A DNA stretch of 64,000 nt from Hypomyces perniciosus (Eukaryota > Ascomycota > Sordariomycetes > Hypocreales > Hypocreaceae): positions 1,550,001 to 1,614,000 of the forward strand of contig SPDT01000004.1 in NCBI GenBank assembly GCA_008477525.1, read 5' to 3'. Below are positions 23,401 to 37,100 of this stretch, in pieces. Every line of letters starts with the position of its first letter. The first letter of the stretch is position 1. The notes beneath the pieces are model-generated. The model saw nothing but the letters and a program-made list of their open reading frames with translations, was not told the origin of the DNA and ran no database searches. The translations under genes and the position numbers were made by a program.

Positions 23401-25724
23401 CAGCCAGCAAAAGAGGAGGAAACGCCTTCACAAAGAAAATCCAATAGCTCCCCCGCCCGTCTTCTAGCTAATAGCTAGCCACCCGGGGGAGACAACAACA
23501 TCGCATAAATTGGGCGTATTTCTTTTACTACTACGACTACCGCCCACCGCACAACCATGGATGCGACGGACTCATATCGAGATGTCCAGATACTAATAGT
23601 AATAGTAGTATCATAATTTTGACCTGTCGCTTATTCGTGCTAGAAGGACGGCTCGTAGTAGTGTTCTGATAATGGTTGTTTGAGCCACGAACAAGCATGT
23701 TCACCCTTTTGCTTTGGCATGATACGCATACACTTGAGACAGCACATGTACGACCCGGATCCAGCCAAGACGTGATAAGTTGTTGTCTTGTCCGTTCATT
23801 TGCTTCTTCATAGGAGTAAGTAATAGGAGTAAGTAATAAGAGTAGGCATGTTTCGCAACCATACGAGTCTGGAGTGCATACGGAGTAGATACGGAGCAGA
23901 CGTCCCGAAGTCAGACATGGTCATTGATCACCCGTGTGTCCCGGCATGCAGATTACAAGGCACGGCATGCATATGCTTCGTTTTTTTGTCGACAGACAAA
24001 TCTCAGTTTGGTACGGTGATTCTCGCTAAGAGACGAAGCCACGCATCGACAATTTTGGAGGTGTTGATGCAAGGAGAACAGTTGCTTGAGATGACGGACG
24101 CCACTGTGGCGGCTACGTGTTGCTCAGCCCGAATTCGGAATTTCAGCCATATATTCGCATGTTGACTCCTGTGACGACTGATGGTTGTGGCAAACGGCCC
24201 ACTCGTGATTCGCCGTTTCCTGTCAAAAGAGCAATGTTCCGATAAACCGCATGCGAACCAAAATCCCTCTTCCCCCAGTCGTATTCCCAGAGCAGTACGA
24301 GTATCAAGAGGTGAAAAGTGATAGATAGGAAAAAACCTCAAGCCCCTTGAGACAGGCGCATCTGGCGACTCAGTGCGCGCACGCATTCACGGTCATGTGG
24401 CTTGCACGGGCCAGGCCGCTGTCAAGACACCAGCAAATAAAGCACCTCATTGAATAATGAATACTAAAGCAGCCAAAAAAAAATTGCTGACCAGGCACCT
24501 GGTCCGGACAGCCGGACCGGAAGACCTAGTGGTGCGAGTCCCCTTTGGCATCTAGCGCCCCCACTCCCGCGACCAGGGGGCACCACCATCTTGGGAAGAA
24601 GTCCAGCGAGAGCCGTTCTCACATGCGACTTTGCTTTTGGGGGCTTTGTGTGATGAAAAATGGAGTTGGTTCCGTATGCACGGCATGGGGAGGGGATCCA
24701 ACAACGGGGCAAGCAGGTGTTTTCTCTGAGCGGCCGCATGGAGCCCATGTGTGCTACTACTAATACCAATACTACTAATGTTACTGGTTACTAGTATTGC
24801 GAAATTCTCCTTCCGATGCCCCGGCCGTTGCAGCTAATTACTAGTCGCAACGCCTTTTGTAAACGCCTTTTTATCTATCAACTCTCTAGAAGGTGTTGTT
24901 GAGCCCTTGGATATCCCGGCACGTCTTTTTGCCGCGTCTCTCTTCCCAGGCAATGAATCATCAAGCCATGTTGTGAGTCAAGGGAGTTATTAGAAGCATT
25001 CCCGCGTCGTCACCTGAGCCGCGATCTGTCAGATTGCCAGCGCGCTGGAACGATCGCAGGCTGATAACTGGACCATCATAAATGACAGCCGAACTACCTT
25101 GCCACATCAGTACGCCTCCTCGACCCGGCGCAGTTCCCCGACGGGGTGCTTATGTTGTGTACGAGCATGTATGTACTCCGTATACTACTAAGGTATTCTG
25201 GAGTGAGCTGTCTTTTTTTCGATGGGAGGGGGTCAACCCCAAGCCATGTTTCATTCCCACGGGGTGGTGCCGGCGGCGGGGAAAGGGGGGGAGGGGGCAG
25301 CTGTTATTGTCGTTAATCAGGGCAAGTTTCTTTGTTTTTCTTCATGTTTACTCATCATGAAAAATTCGATGTGGGTTTTGCTTTTGTTTTCTCGAGACAA
25401 GATCACTTTTCCGCTTTGAGGGGGAGTCCGCATTTCTTATCACCGTAAGCAAGGGATCATTAGGGTGCCAATACTACGGTTCGTTAAGTGTAATATCGTT
25501 TTTGTATCCCGTGGGTTTGGATACTGTCATTTCGTTTTTTTGCCCAAAATTCAGTTCCAAGTTTACCGGCACTCTGGTCTCGGGATTTCTTGTGCCACCA
25601 CACACACTATTCCCCAAATTTTGGTAGCTCCCAGAGGCATGAGTAGCACAAAGGTTCTGCTGAAACATCGCGAACACCGTCTGCAGCTCCGATCCTCCGA
25701 TTTCGCGATAGCCCCCATCGATCA

Positions 25725-25742
25725 CCCCCCCCCCCCCCCCCC
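25725..25742. repeat. Poly-C tract, 18 bp
   Basis: Uninterrupted run of 18 C (poly-G on the minus strand) in non-coding DNA. Its length may be unreliable, since such runs are prone to sequencing error. Confidence 0.9.
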
Positions 25743-27438
25743 TGAGATGACGGAAATAGCGAGGTGTTGATGCTGTCGCCGATGGGGGCAGAAAGCACGG
25801 GACCATCGCGAGCGGCCCGTATTTTAGCACACGGGACCAATTTGCCTCTCCCCCTTAGCCTGTGCGCGGGCGAGCATTTCTCCATCTTCAACTTCGAACC
25901 TCTGGTCAATGCAATGCATGGCGCGCGTAGGGGCCCTTGCAGCTTTTCATCAGCTCATCTGATCCGTTCCTGCATCGCAAGGTATAAGGAATAATAAGCA
26001 TCCAGTCGCATCTTTTCGATCGCTGCAGCCCCCCCTCGTCTTTCTCGAGTTAAAAATGCATGTCTTGGATCTGTTCTCTTCCCCCGCCTCGCGGGTTTTT
26101 CCCATTTGTCCCGAAAATGGTCGGGCTCCACATGTTTGTTTTAAATGTCTTCCTGAAAGAAGCCAATGTGAATGCTGCAAACGGTGCGTCGTGCAGGGGG
26201 TGGTTCGTCCTGAAAACCTGGGGGTGTTGGAGGGAGAGGAAAGCAAAAAAATCGTACGATCCGTCAGCTCTCACAATGTCATGGTTCTCCCCAGTTGTGT
26301 GGAACGCGCTGCAGTGATGCTACATACATACTACATGCATACGTACTCATTCTAGCAGCATCTCGGCCGCATCTCAGACGTTGTCTGACATTGTCGCCGA
26401 TGTATCAACAGAATGTATTCAGTGCCTGTAATCATTTGCCCATGGCGATGAATCATGGAAAGGGTTAAAATGATGCGATTTCAGCTGGTTCCAGCTGGAC
26501 ATCCAGATTGGGAAGTCAGCGCACGATGCTGATTCGACAGAGTGCGATGTATACATTCCATACCTGGAACCATTCTGTCCCATGTTTTGAAGTTTAAACA
26601 ATGCATCGGACATCGGCGCCATCGATCTCAGAGTCCGAGGCCGCATTACTGCCGCGACGCGCCGTGACAGAGGAATGAAGTCGTAGTGATGGCGTCACGA
26701 TGCGATATGGGGCAGGGGTTATTTGAAATGAACTCCTGCTCCTGAAGTACGAGGAATAGCAACACTGCTGGGAGTATTGTGTTGTCATGTACATAAAAAT
26801 GCAACTGTAGACCACCCGTCGATCTGGGAACTGCGGTGCTCAGATTCCCGATTAGCGAGTCCGCCCCAGATTCTCGGGCGGGGCGTTTCCTCCCCAGGGC
26901 TTGGCGGCTGAGGTGACACCGTAACACCACCTCGAGGGGTTGCAGTTGCAGGAAACTTGAAACAGGATGGCCAACAATAAGCCGAGGAGAGCTTTTGAAA
27001 TGTGGGGGAATAAAATCGATTATAATCATTTTCCTCCCTTTTTGGTGTGTTTTTTATTTTTTATTTTTTCTAGCTGTTCAACGGGATGGAAGTTATTTTA
27101 TCTTCGAGTTCGATTTGTCACCTCTTCCAGTGCACATCTGTCATCAGCCACGGGTGGCTAGGTGAGGCTGAACCACAACTTACCCTAACATTGCGATATC
27201 GTGACGCGGACTTCCACATGAATGATCCCACTACATAATGTGGAAAATTATTATTATCTATAAAAAGGTGATGGCTTATATGAGCTGTGGTTTTCATTTG
27301 ACTTTCTCTAATGTTGCAAGACAAAATGTGCTGTTGTCTTTGATTTACTCATGAGTTATTTTAATTGTTTTTTAAGTAGGCGCTCATGAACACCAAATAT
27401 GTTGTCAAAAAAAAAAAAAAGGAGAGAGAAAATGCGGC

Positions 27439-27451
27439 AAAAAGTCAAAAA
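27439..27451 (-). terminator. RNA polymerase III terminator of tRNA-Ala
   Basis: On the minus strand two runs of five T (27451-27447 and 27443-27439) start 4 nt after the tRNA discriminator base at 27455. Oligo-T at this distance is the standard Pol III stop. Confidence 0.8.
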
Positions 27452-27454
27452 GAA

Positions 27455-27551
27455 TGGAGACAGAGGGATTTGAACCCCCGACCTTTTACAGGCTTGCACT
27501 TCAACAACTCGTAAATGCAAAGCAAACGTGATACCCCTACACCATATCCCC
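27455..27551 (-). tRNA. tRNA-Ala(UGC) with a 25-nt intron
   Basis: Folded by hand on the minus strand. The acceptor stem is GGGGATA (27551-27545) with TGTCTCC (27462-27456), discriminator A at 27455. It contains G3:U70, the alanine identity pair. D arm GTG..CAC. Anticodon stem TTTGC (27526-27522) pairs with GTAAA (27489-27485), with loop TTTGCAT and anticodon TGC (27519-27517). The variable loop is AGGTC and the T arm is GGGGG-TTCAAAT-CCCTC. The intron is 27515-27491, at the canonical site after position 37; its TGCAA can pair with TTGCA of the anticodon loop, as expected for a pre-tRNA substrate of the splicing endonuclease. Reading it without the intron would force a 13-nt variable loop, which does not suit an Ala tRNA. 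It stands alone, more than 7 kb from any protein gene. Confidence 0.92.
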
Positions 27552-30500
27552 GGTGATGCTGACTTAACCCCGGTAGATTCAATATTTACGGAGCTCACAC
27601 AATCAGGGTAGCGGTGAAGCTTGAGGCTGGTGACGACGTGGCGCACACTGACAACTGCTCCGCATAGCCACACGTCAGTTAACTGGTGGTTTATTTTCGG
27701 CGGGGCGCAGACTTCAATTGCATTTCACTTTTTGGATGACACATCGCCGCCGCCTCCGGCTTACACCCCGTCTTTGCAAGGGCGGTGCTACTCCGTATTC
27801 GCGCTTGTGATGTTACATGCAGCCGAGGCAGACAGCCTTATCCCATCATGTACTGCTCGATGAAACTCAAAAGGCACAGGAATGGGATTGCGGAGCTGTC
27901 AAGTGACCTGCTTGCAGGCAGGCAAACCACATGACGGACAGCCGAAACGTTAAAGATCCACCTCAAAGGAATTCGGAACCAGTGGCGACGTGAAATCGCA
28001 TGACAAAGGGCTCGGTTACCTGAAAAGGAAATTTATGCTATGCGTCTGGACTAAGAGCCGCGGCTCTCTGCCCGGCAATGGCAAATGTACAACATGTACA
28101 GTACAAGGCCCCGTTTTCCCCAATTAATTCTGGTGATAGGCATAAGCGGCGAGGCGAACAGTACATACATAGTATGCCAATAAATCGTGTTCCTTTGCCA
28201 TCAATGAGTTTCTACCTTGCTCTTAGCCGACGGCCATTTGGAGGCGAGAATACTATCGGACCGAGATGCGATGAAACTGCGGGGGCTGCTCCTCCGAAAG
28301 TCTTCTTCGACCACTTCTGGAACCTTCAGGGCGGGTTCTTCAGCCTGGCAAGGGGTCCTTGTTGTATTTTCCCCTGCTTGCCGCGGACAGGAAAAATCCC
28401 GCCGCGAATTCACCTTGGAGAGCCATTCAGCCACTTGGTAATAGACTTGGGACGAAATTCTTACCAAATTATCTACTAGGCGTTAAATTGCAATTTCTCA
28501 TACACACCCTTCCAACTTCAATAGACCTTCAACAATAGATTTGGCGTTGGCTTGCATTCGGCCCCGCGGCCGGGGATTCCTCCGGCATCACAAGGCTGTT
28601 GGATTACAGACCAGAGCCATTCACATGATCAGCTATTGGTCGGTCGCGTCTAGCCTTGTGGCCTCCTCTTAGGTAACTGATCGGGAATCGAATTGCCGAA
28701 TAATCCACCGAGGAAACCGAGTGTTGTTGGCTGACTGTTCCCAGGGTAAATGGAAATGGTCCTCAAGGGGCAATCGAGGCCTCCTCCCGTGACATCCCGA
28801 CAGCATGGGGCGAATCTGGTTCAAGACGCTATTACTTCGTACTGCTCCTCATAACGTGTCCCCGTATAAAAAACGTTGGCTTGGGGTCGGGGAACTTTAC
28901 CGAGAGGCGACGACAGGCTTCTTGTTCCTTCAATATTCATTCTACCGTTTAGCAATCAGTTCGCGTGGGCTCAATGCTTAATACCCACCCCTCGGCCGAC
29001 CGATTTGGTCCACATCGTAGGTAGTCATGATGCCAATTAAGCTACTGTTAGTCCATACACCCAGCGATCCCAGAACTACCGATGTGGGAACGTGAAAACG
29101 CACCAGTCAAGGAAAATCGAAAATAAAATAAAATAATAATTTAGCATTCCGTTTGGGCATCGGATTTCAGTCCCCACCCCCCTTGTTGTGTCCTGGATGT
29201 CCGGTGAATCGTGTCGAGCTTTCAAATGCCAATCCTGCTAGTTGGTCTTTGTTCCACAATTGGAACGGAGGAGACCCGCCGTTTCGGGCCTTTGTTGCCC
29301 AGAGGCCTCGGAGGAGTGCCGTGTCAGCTCCGGTAGACAAGGGCGAGCTTGGGGGCAATGAATGGGCGCTTGGCGGTGGACCTACACCCACTTGTTGGCT
29401 TGGTCTCTTGTCTTTCCATACCTAGGCATCCATTTTCATATGTCAATGGGCCAACCTGTGTCTCGGTGTGTCTGTTGCCACCGAGGTATGTATGCTGACC
29501 AGTGCCTTACAGCGCTCTTCAGCTGCCTTGGTGCAGGAGTGATTGAATCTTACTGTCATCCTATACTAACTACTAGGACAAAGTTTATCTTATTAAGGAC
29601 CGATGGCTTCATGCCTCGGGCTTCTCTATGCGTAAATTGACGTATGCCTGTGACATTCAATTGAAACTCTTTTCTTTTAACGCCGTTCATTATCACTGAC
29701 ATGTTAGGTAATTAAGAGAAAACACTTCTTATTGACTTGCTGTGATCCCTCATCTTACGAACCGTCTCGTCGGGATGCTGATGCTATCACAACGGCGTGA
29801 TCAAGATTGAAGCCGAGAATGATCGGGACCGATCGCGCCCGAGAATAGGCACCAAGAAAGGCAATGTACATACTGTACTCCGTACAACCAGCCAAAGTGT
29901 TGGAGAGTTTGAACGATATCACGAGCAAAAAAAGAAAAGAAAGATTGGTGTTGGACGACCATAATCAATCGTCACCAACAATAAAAAGTCAGTAATAGCA
30001 ATGGAGACATCTACTCGTAGGCAGCGTCTTGAATATCTCCGCAAACGGCACAACATGACGGAAGCACTGACAACCTGTTGGCTCCTACGTCCATTGTTCT
30101 CCCCCAACAGCTTTCAGCATGCATCGCCATCAATTACTCGTAGATCACCTGTCGATCTAACAAAGGCAGAAGCGTCCAAGCGCCAACATGACGTTTCGAT
30201 CGGGTTTGTCCTTGTCGGCATGGGATCCTCTACCTACCTTACCCGCTGCGAGGCATATGATGATCCAACTTGCATACCACTATTACTCCGTACATGCATG
30301 CATACAGACCTCTGTCAGGCACACAACTCTCAATGCGAGGCGCTCAGGCCAACAGGGACGATTTATTTTTGGACAGTGGCTTGAGCTGTCAACAATGTGG
30401 CTCTGCTCTGCTCTGCCCTACAGCCCACTTGTGATGCATCGCCGCGTTTGAGATTCTGCGATGGCTCAATTGCTGTCTGTTGGAGAAGCCAGGCAGTGAA

Positions 30501-32069
30501 AGACGTCCCTTTTCCCCTCTGCAGAAGCACACGCCCCAATCCACATCAACTGGATACTACTACCTTACTAGTAATGTTGGCGACATGATGACGCCAAGCA
30601 CCGCTTCCATTGTGATGCCTAATATATTGCATCGCCGTTTTTAACCGGCTGTTGGTATGGCATATGACTACAGAATTTTTGGGGGCTAAATGGATTTGGT
30701 AGGTTTGTGAGAAGCAGACATCCCTGTTTGACCGATTCAATTGGCATTCATCATCGCCGTATCACGTCGACTGACCAACGTCCTCCGTTAGATACTGCTA
30801 GCTGCTGATGGATGCGATAATTCCACCGTGGTACAATTGCGTCATTTGCAAAACTGATAATTTCCGTTCTTAAGCCACAGGCAGAACAGGCGTTTAGCCG
30901 GAAGTCGATATTACTCGAGAGGAATTATTGGCAAAATAATACTACTAATCAAACAATAGGAGGACCCTTGGATAATCAACTTCAGCCAAACGACGCTGTT
31001 GCGTGATTGGTGTCCTTTAACTAGGCCTGCTGCTATAATACCCGTATTAACAGGCAGAATATTACGCGCTGAGGAGAAAACTTGCACGGTCATGTGTCGC
31101 AGAAGCGCTGAACTGTCACTCCCCCCTCCGTGATAAGTTTGTGATCGACGCCCAACCCCAGCGTGGGAACGACAAGGGAACGGCACGAATCCGGACCGCT
31201 ACGAGTTGTAACGCTGACAAGATTGGATATCAACCCCGGCCTTCTAGGAGATACTCCCACATTTATAGCCCCCGGTTGCTTGAAACAGCAGTTCGGACGT
31301 ACCCTACGATGTTTATTACTGCTCAAGTGACCGCCTACGTGGCGGCTGCAGGCTGGTTGGCGCCCGCTCCAACATCCCCGCCGATGGTGATGGTCTCGAT
31401 TTTTGGGTGACAGACCATTATTGATCCATGGACGAGTACGAGTACTTTGTACGCTCCTTGCACTCCACTACGTACACTCATTTACATTGGCCTTTGATAT
31501 GGAACCCCGGGGAACTGATCACGCTCAGCCCCAAAGGCCTCGAGTTGTGAATCTGTTGTTTCATACTCTTTCCAGTCGGGTCAATTTGATGATGGTGTCG
31601 CCAACTCACCCCCCTGCCCGGTTGTCAGATGATGTTGTCGGCCCGCTGGGCCACTGGACCCTGAATGGGGGAGAGAGAAGAGAGATTTTTTGGTAAGGCG
31701 AATCAGCAATGGAACCGCTCCTTGACATCTCGCCCTGAGGCCTTTTTTGCCCTATCCGGTCCAATGCCCAAGAGCTTTGCGCGCGGAGAGTGACAGAGAG
31801 GGTGTAGTATCCGCACCGCAAGGCTGCCGAGCGGTCTTTTTGAAGCGGTATTTTCGAAGCGGATCCTCAGACCGTTGACACAGGACGCACACTCGCTGCA
31901 AACCACAGGGCTGGATTTTAACGACGTGGCAGTAGCAGCTTTTGCAGAATAACGCCCCCGTCATGTCAGATGGCCCTGGATGAGCGAAGCGCCGCAGCCA
32001 CTCGAGAATAGCACGCGAATACCGCATTGCGATTATCATGAGAATGTTGATGATCTAATTGCAGGCATA

Positions 32070-32130
32070 CATGGTGTCTACCCGTAGAGACCACGGTCAT
32101 GGTCTCTACGAGTAGACACCATGACCGTGG
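32070..32130. repeat. Overlapping inverted repeats (two alternative hairpins)
   Basis: Arms 32070-32093 and 32100-32123 are 24 nt each with one mismatch (C versus T at the centre of CTACcCGTAG/CTACtCGTAG) and a 6-nt loop CGGTCA. A second, overlapping inverted repeat pairs CCACGGTCATGGT (32091-32103) with ACCATGACCGTGG (32118-32130), perfect over 13 nt. The strand can therefore fold in two mutually exclusive ways. Non-coding context. Confidence 0.9.
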
Positions 32131-34069
32131 TCCCCGTGCCGAGAATCGGACGTGGCGCTCCAGTTGTCGTCCAAAGAGAGAGCTGACGCGGGCCGTTATC
32201 CAGAATCATCTTATCAGATTGCTTATACCAGTTCCGGCGTGTCCGTCAACAGAGACGGCAATATTTTCGCGATGATGACCTACACTTACACCCAACGGGC
32301 GGGCTTACGCAGTACGGATTCCTTGTTGGAGGGGTATCATTACGACGGCTAACAGGTCACCCCGAAGCCGATTCCCTTTTATTATTTCGCGCATTCATTT
32401 ATTGGAAATAAATGTCGCTCTTAATAGAGTATAATCAGGCCATACCGAGGACGTGGGGGTTTGTCCTGAATAGTCACCGACTTGGCGACTGCGTCTCACC
32501 TGTCTGGACGGAAACCGACCAATGGGCCACTGACATTGCATATGGCTTTTGAAGAGACGAGTTTCTATTTTCTCTATCACACGGACGTGAAGCAAACTTC
32601 CAAGCAAGGCTTCGAGTGAAACACAAACAGATAAGGTCTCCTGACAAGTCCATGGACTGCCATTTGACGAGAGATAACAATTCTCAATGCTTGGCCTATG
32701 AGGCTGGATGCAGCCCCCGGCACCGCCGAGTCATATGATCTGATCCTCAGCGAGGTGGCCTTGGTAATGGAGCAAACAACTCAACTTCTAGAGAGGCAAG
32801 GTACATGGATATGGGCTTCACAGATCCTGATTAGGCTCAAATTTCCGCCCCCAATGACGAGAGGCGTGAGAGGAGAGAGAGGCCTACACCGCATCTTCGT
32901 TGCAATTGTGGTATTACTTACGAGTCTGAGGGTTCAAAATAGAATTCAAAGTAGCACGTTGCCGTTGCCCAGAAGAGACGGTGTATGTTCTTACATACTT
33001 CTAGGCTTGACGCAGCTGAGAAGTGGAAATGGACATCTGGTGGCTTGTGTTGCATTCACAGATCGACCCTGTCAGGGGACACAGGATCTTGGCTGGGGAG
33101 CGATACGAAGAAAAGAAAAAAACAAGGGAATAAAAATAATGAATTAAATTAATTAATTATTTTTTCTCTCGCAATATTTTATTTCCTTCCGTGTGACCTA
33201 TAAGATTCTTGTCTTATTCTTGGCCGAACGGGGGGTTGCTCAACGGTCACAGCCGTGTCTCGTTTCCAATACCCCGTTCCCAGCTGAGGGTATCACACAC
33301 AGGCGGATAGGTATTAGCTAGCTGGAAGTCACAGTCTCTGTGACTTGAGCTTGTACTCTCGGATACACTGAGAAGACCGAGTATCCAACCGGGACAGGGC
33401 CGTCGGAAGTCGTGATGGGAGCGCGCGGTTTCGTTGATCTTGAGGAAGCTTTGGCTTAGCTGTTGTGATCAAGATGTCCGGATGCAGCTCGTATTTGCCC
33501 GGGAACACAACTCGAATGCTTCGCCATGTCCAACCCAACGATGATTTACAAACTCAAGGCTCAATGCCCTCATGACTGAGCGGGGGGATGTTGACACGGG
33601 CACGTTGCGGTCTGTCATTCTTCTCGGTCGTTTCTGCGCCCGGAACCTCCGAGTTGGTCGGTCAGAGCAAATCTCTTTAGACCCATTCTTGTGTAATCCT
33701 TTGGATACGGAGAGATCAGGCTCCGGGTTTCTGGGAACTTGCTTGAGCTAGAACCACCCTATTGGTCTGCAAGAAGCCTTAGGACCTCGTCATTCTCAAT
33801 AGTGGCAGGAATACGATGCGGTGACTGACACATAAGATGTAAGTCTCGGGTTGCTCTGCCTTCACCTATCATCTTTCTCTTGATATGAGTCGTCGTCTCC
33901 GATTGCTCACTGCTCAGGTACTGTATCTGCCCGCATGCACGATCCCGCCGGCTGTGGCTGCTGTTAACCCTCCATGTTTCTTCCAAGAATACCCGGTGGG
34001 ACGCAAAAGCCAGCCTTGTGGCTCGCGGAATCTCCTACGGCTCGCCTCGATGCGGTACTCATTGGCAGA

Positions 34070-34110
34070 GACACACACAAACACACGCACACACGCACAC
34101 ACGCGCACAC
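34070..34110. repeat. (CA)n microsatellite, CACACG variants
   Basis: About 20 CA dinucleotides interrupted by G (acacacgcac units). Non-coding. Confidence 0.85.
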
Positions 34111-37100
34111 GGGACGAGACCAACAAAGGTTGCTAGCATGGCGCCCAACGGGGGGAGAGAAGATTCTCTGACCGGTGTCTTGAGGCCTGACTGGTATGCG
34201 CGATGGTGGGTTTCACAAATGACTTGAGTCGTTGAGATGGCAGAATGCATGGCCAAGATACAGGCAGGCTGGCTGAAGGAGCATTTCACGCACCCCTCCC
34301 CTCAAGGGCACGACGGTGAGAGAGACAGTGTCACAGTGAGTGGTTCCGGTCCGAGCCCGTTCTCGTGATTGTCATGTGGCCTTGCAGACTATCTGATTTG
34401 CGCACAAGGCTCTGTCTCGAAGCCACGGCGGCAGATCCTGTCATTCCCCGTGGAGTCGTCATGGTGGGGGAACATGAATCATCTTGGCGCGCACGCGCGC
34501 GAGCCTTGTCGAAGACATTTTAGGCTTCTGTGCGAGATACACCCTCAACGGCTCGACTTGATACCTGTTGGCTTTGATGTATAGGTTTTGCTGTTAGGGG
34601 GGGTCTTTTGCTGGGGCTCACTGCGGTCGTTGTGACAGGTCGTGAGGGAAGATAAAGAGACAAGAATGAGCGAGTGCTGGCCCAGTAAGAACGCCACGGC
34701 GATACAAACATCTTTCACACGACCTACGCCATTGTCGTACGCGCGACGGCGAGGCGCCGCGGATGACCCGCGAGTACAGGCGTACAGGGGAAGGGGAAGG
34801 GCAAGGAGACTCGATACCACGCGACGGACGGCGAGACGCAAGCGATAGTGGCATGTTTCTTCCCGTTATGGATCAGAGGTTTCCCCTTTCTCTCTCTGCA
34901 ACGTGGGGTTCGTCTGCTATCGGCGTATTCAATTCCCCCGTTGGGCAGCAAGAAAATACTTCCACGTAACTGTATCACGATGGGGACGTGATAGATCGCA
35001 AGCATATCACATACCTGGTTCTTGGTGTGTCCTGTTGAAGTGGGGGGGTTGTGGTTGTGGTATCACCACTGGAGGCCTGGCAGATCTTGGGCTGGATCCC
35101 CTATTGGCCAGAATACGAATGTCTTTCAGAAAGTCTGCCCAATTGTCTTTAAGAGACGAAGAATGTGTGTGTACGGAGTATTCAAGTGGGATAAGTTAAT
35201 GGTGTGCAGAACCGAGTTGTGAGTACAGAGTACAGTCAGAAAAAGCAAAAGGGGCTTAAGACAGCATGAGACATCAATGACATAAGACTTGGCGGAGGGG
35301 TAATTTATAAACATTATGTAGGTAATGCTTGCATGACGTGAATAAGGCACACAGATTGATGCTACTACTTCGGCACGTATATTTCGGGTTTTTTTTTATT
35401 GCAGATTCTGTTGAAGAGAGGAGTTTTGCGGACATACGAGAGGATTGAAGTTCTGATGTCATCACTGCTACCTTGTTCCTGCAGCCTGACAAACGGACGT
35501 ACATGAACAAGGAACCAGAGAGATAATAACCTGTAATAAAGTGACAAGTTACAGATACTAGATGCAGCGATGCTGCATAGTTGTGGCGAAAGGTCTCGGA
35601 GTACTTACGCCGTACAACAGCACCGGTCAGCTTCGATGAATTAATGTGAATATGCCGATTAAAAAAGGAAAAATAAATAAAAATAATATAATATTCTCTT
35701 TTTTGTTTCTTCAATATGATCGGTTTAATTGTTCATAAGACATCCCTCCTCGCTCCCCACTTGTCGATTCTTTCGCTTGGTGCCCATCTACTATTACCCC
35801 TGCCTGGCCTGATTTACCTTACCGAACGTCCCGTGCCGGATCGAAGATCTATTAGTGGTAGTAGCATCTTTTTTCTTCTCTCCTAAAGATCTAATATCCC
35901 GCTTCCCTAGTTGTGATTGTGATTGTGATTGTACTTGTACGTGGATAACTAGACGTCGAATCGCTTCTTCATCCGGATCATGGCGTGATGAGACCTGGCG
36001 GGTAATTCCCTCAACTAGGTTGCCGCATTGGACAGTGACGTCCCCCTTTTTGGTCTTGGGACTTCCATATATGTACAATGTACAGAGTGTTTTTGTGATC
36101 TATCAGTCTCGGTGGGGGATCTTGGCAACGAGGCTTGTTTGTAGGGTAGTATTCTCTCCTGTTGCTTACATATCCTCACATATCAGTTTTCTTTTTTACC
36201 TCTTTGGGTTCTTATAGAGCTGGTATCCTTATTTGGTATATCGTATGCATCCGTAATGGTGCTGAAAGCGTCATCCATTGCGAGGTAGTATTGGTGGCGT
36301 ACATGGCAGCTCCATCCATGTCTGAGACGTGGCAATTGATACACCCTCCACCTCTGTGACCCAAGTCGTATGGATGAATATTTTACATCAATGAACATCA
36401 AGTCTAGATGTTTTGAAGAATCCTGCAACGAACACGTGAAGACACCATTGCTGCGGCGCTTCCGAAGGAATGTTTGTGTACTCAGTCACATACGTTGTAC
36501 ATGTAGGAGTTTGGTTTTTTTACGCATGAGGCATGCAACTCCTAACCTCGTGATTCTGCAAGGCACTGGCGAGATGGTCACGAGGAGCATAAGAGTATTG
36601 AGACATACTTCAGCAGGCTTGGCGGAATGCCGGGGTGGCTTCAGCCGCGAAGAGCCCAGTGTCCAAGGGTCTCAGATGCTCTGAAGAATGTGTTTTTTTC
36701 GGCACACAAAGTACTCTGTACTTTTTACATAGCACAACCATTGGGTCTTTGGATGAAATAATATGTACTCCTTCCATGGAGGGTGTTCCGTACGAGTCAG
36801 TTGTATGGAGTATGTACGAGGTCTTTACTCGTAGAAGAAGTTTGTAGACCTGGGTGGTGTTTCTGTCATAAAAGTCATTTTCCATAATAGGCAGCTGACT
36901 TACAGCCTCATTCTTCGAGACATCTAGACTTCTTGCAGACCGTAATCAGATAATTACTCACAAAATACGGAGAAATATTATGTCATTTTTTCCTCAACGT
37001 TTTGTTCAATTTTTTTTATTATCATTAAATATTTTTAAAAAAAATCTTCATGGTGGAGCAAGCAGGGGAGTTACAACACCGAATCAATATATCCGTATTC

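Larger units (their letters stand above)
19796..27454. other. 7.7-kb tract without protein genes; promoter side of the DUF3295 gene
   Basis: Open frames are at most 139 codons, overlapping and without domains. Contents: the GTACGTACC cluster at 20349-20470, TACGGAGTA-type 9-mers at 20456, 21889, 22989, 23879 and 25174, a tandem of a 13-nt unit near 23811-23846 (aggagtaagtaat-like), an 18-bp poly-C run and several A/T runs. The first 1 kb or so upstream of 19795 should contain the 5'UTR and promoter of the minus-strand gene. Nothing else is supported. Confidence 0.6.

Noticed and set aside
28078..28479. Three overlapping frames of 74-133 codons, considered as a small gene or transposon fragment
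   Set aside because: No motif, no ATG with convincing context and no conserved strings.
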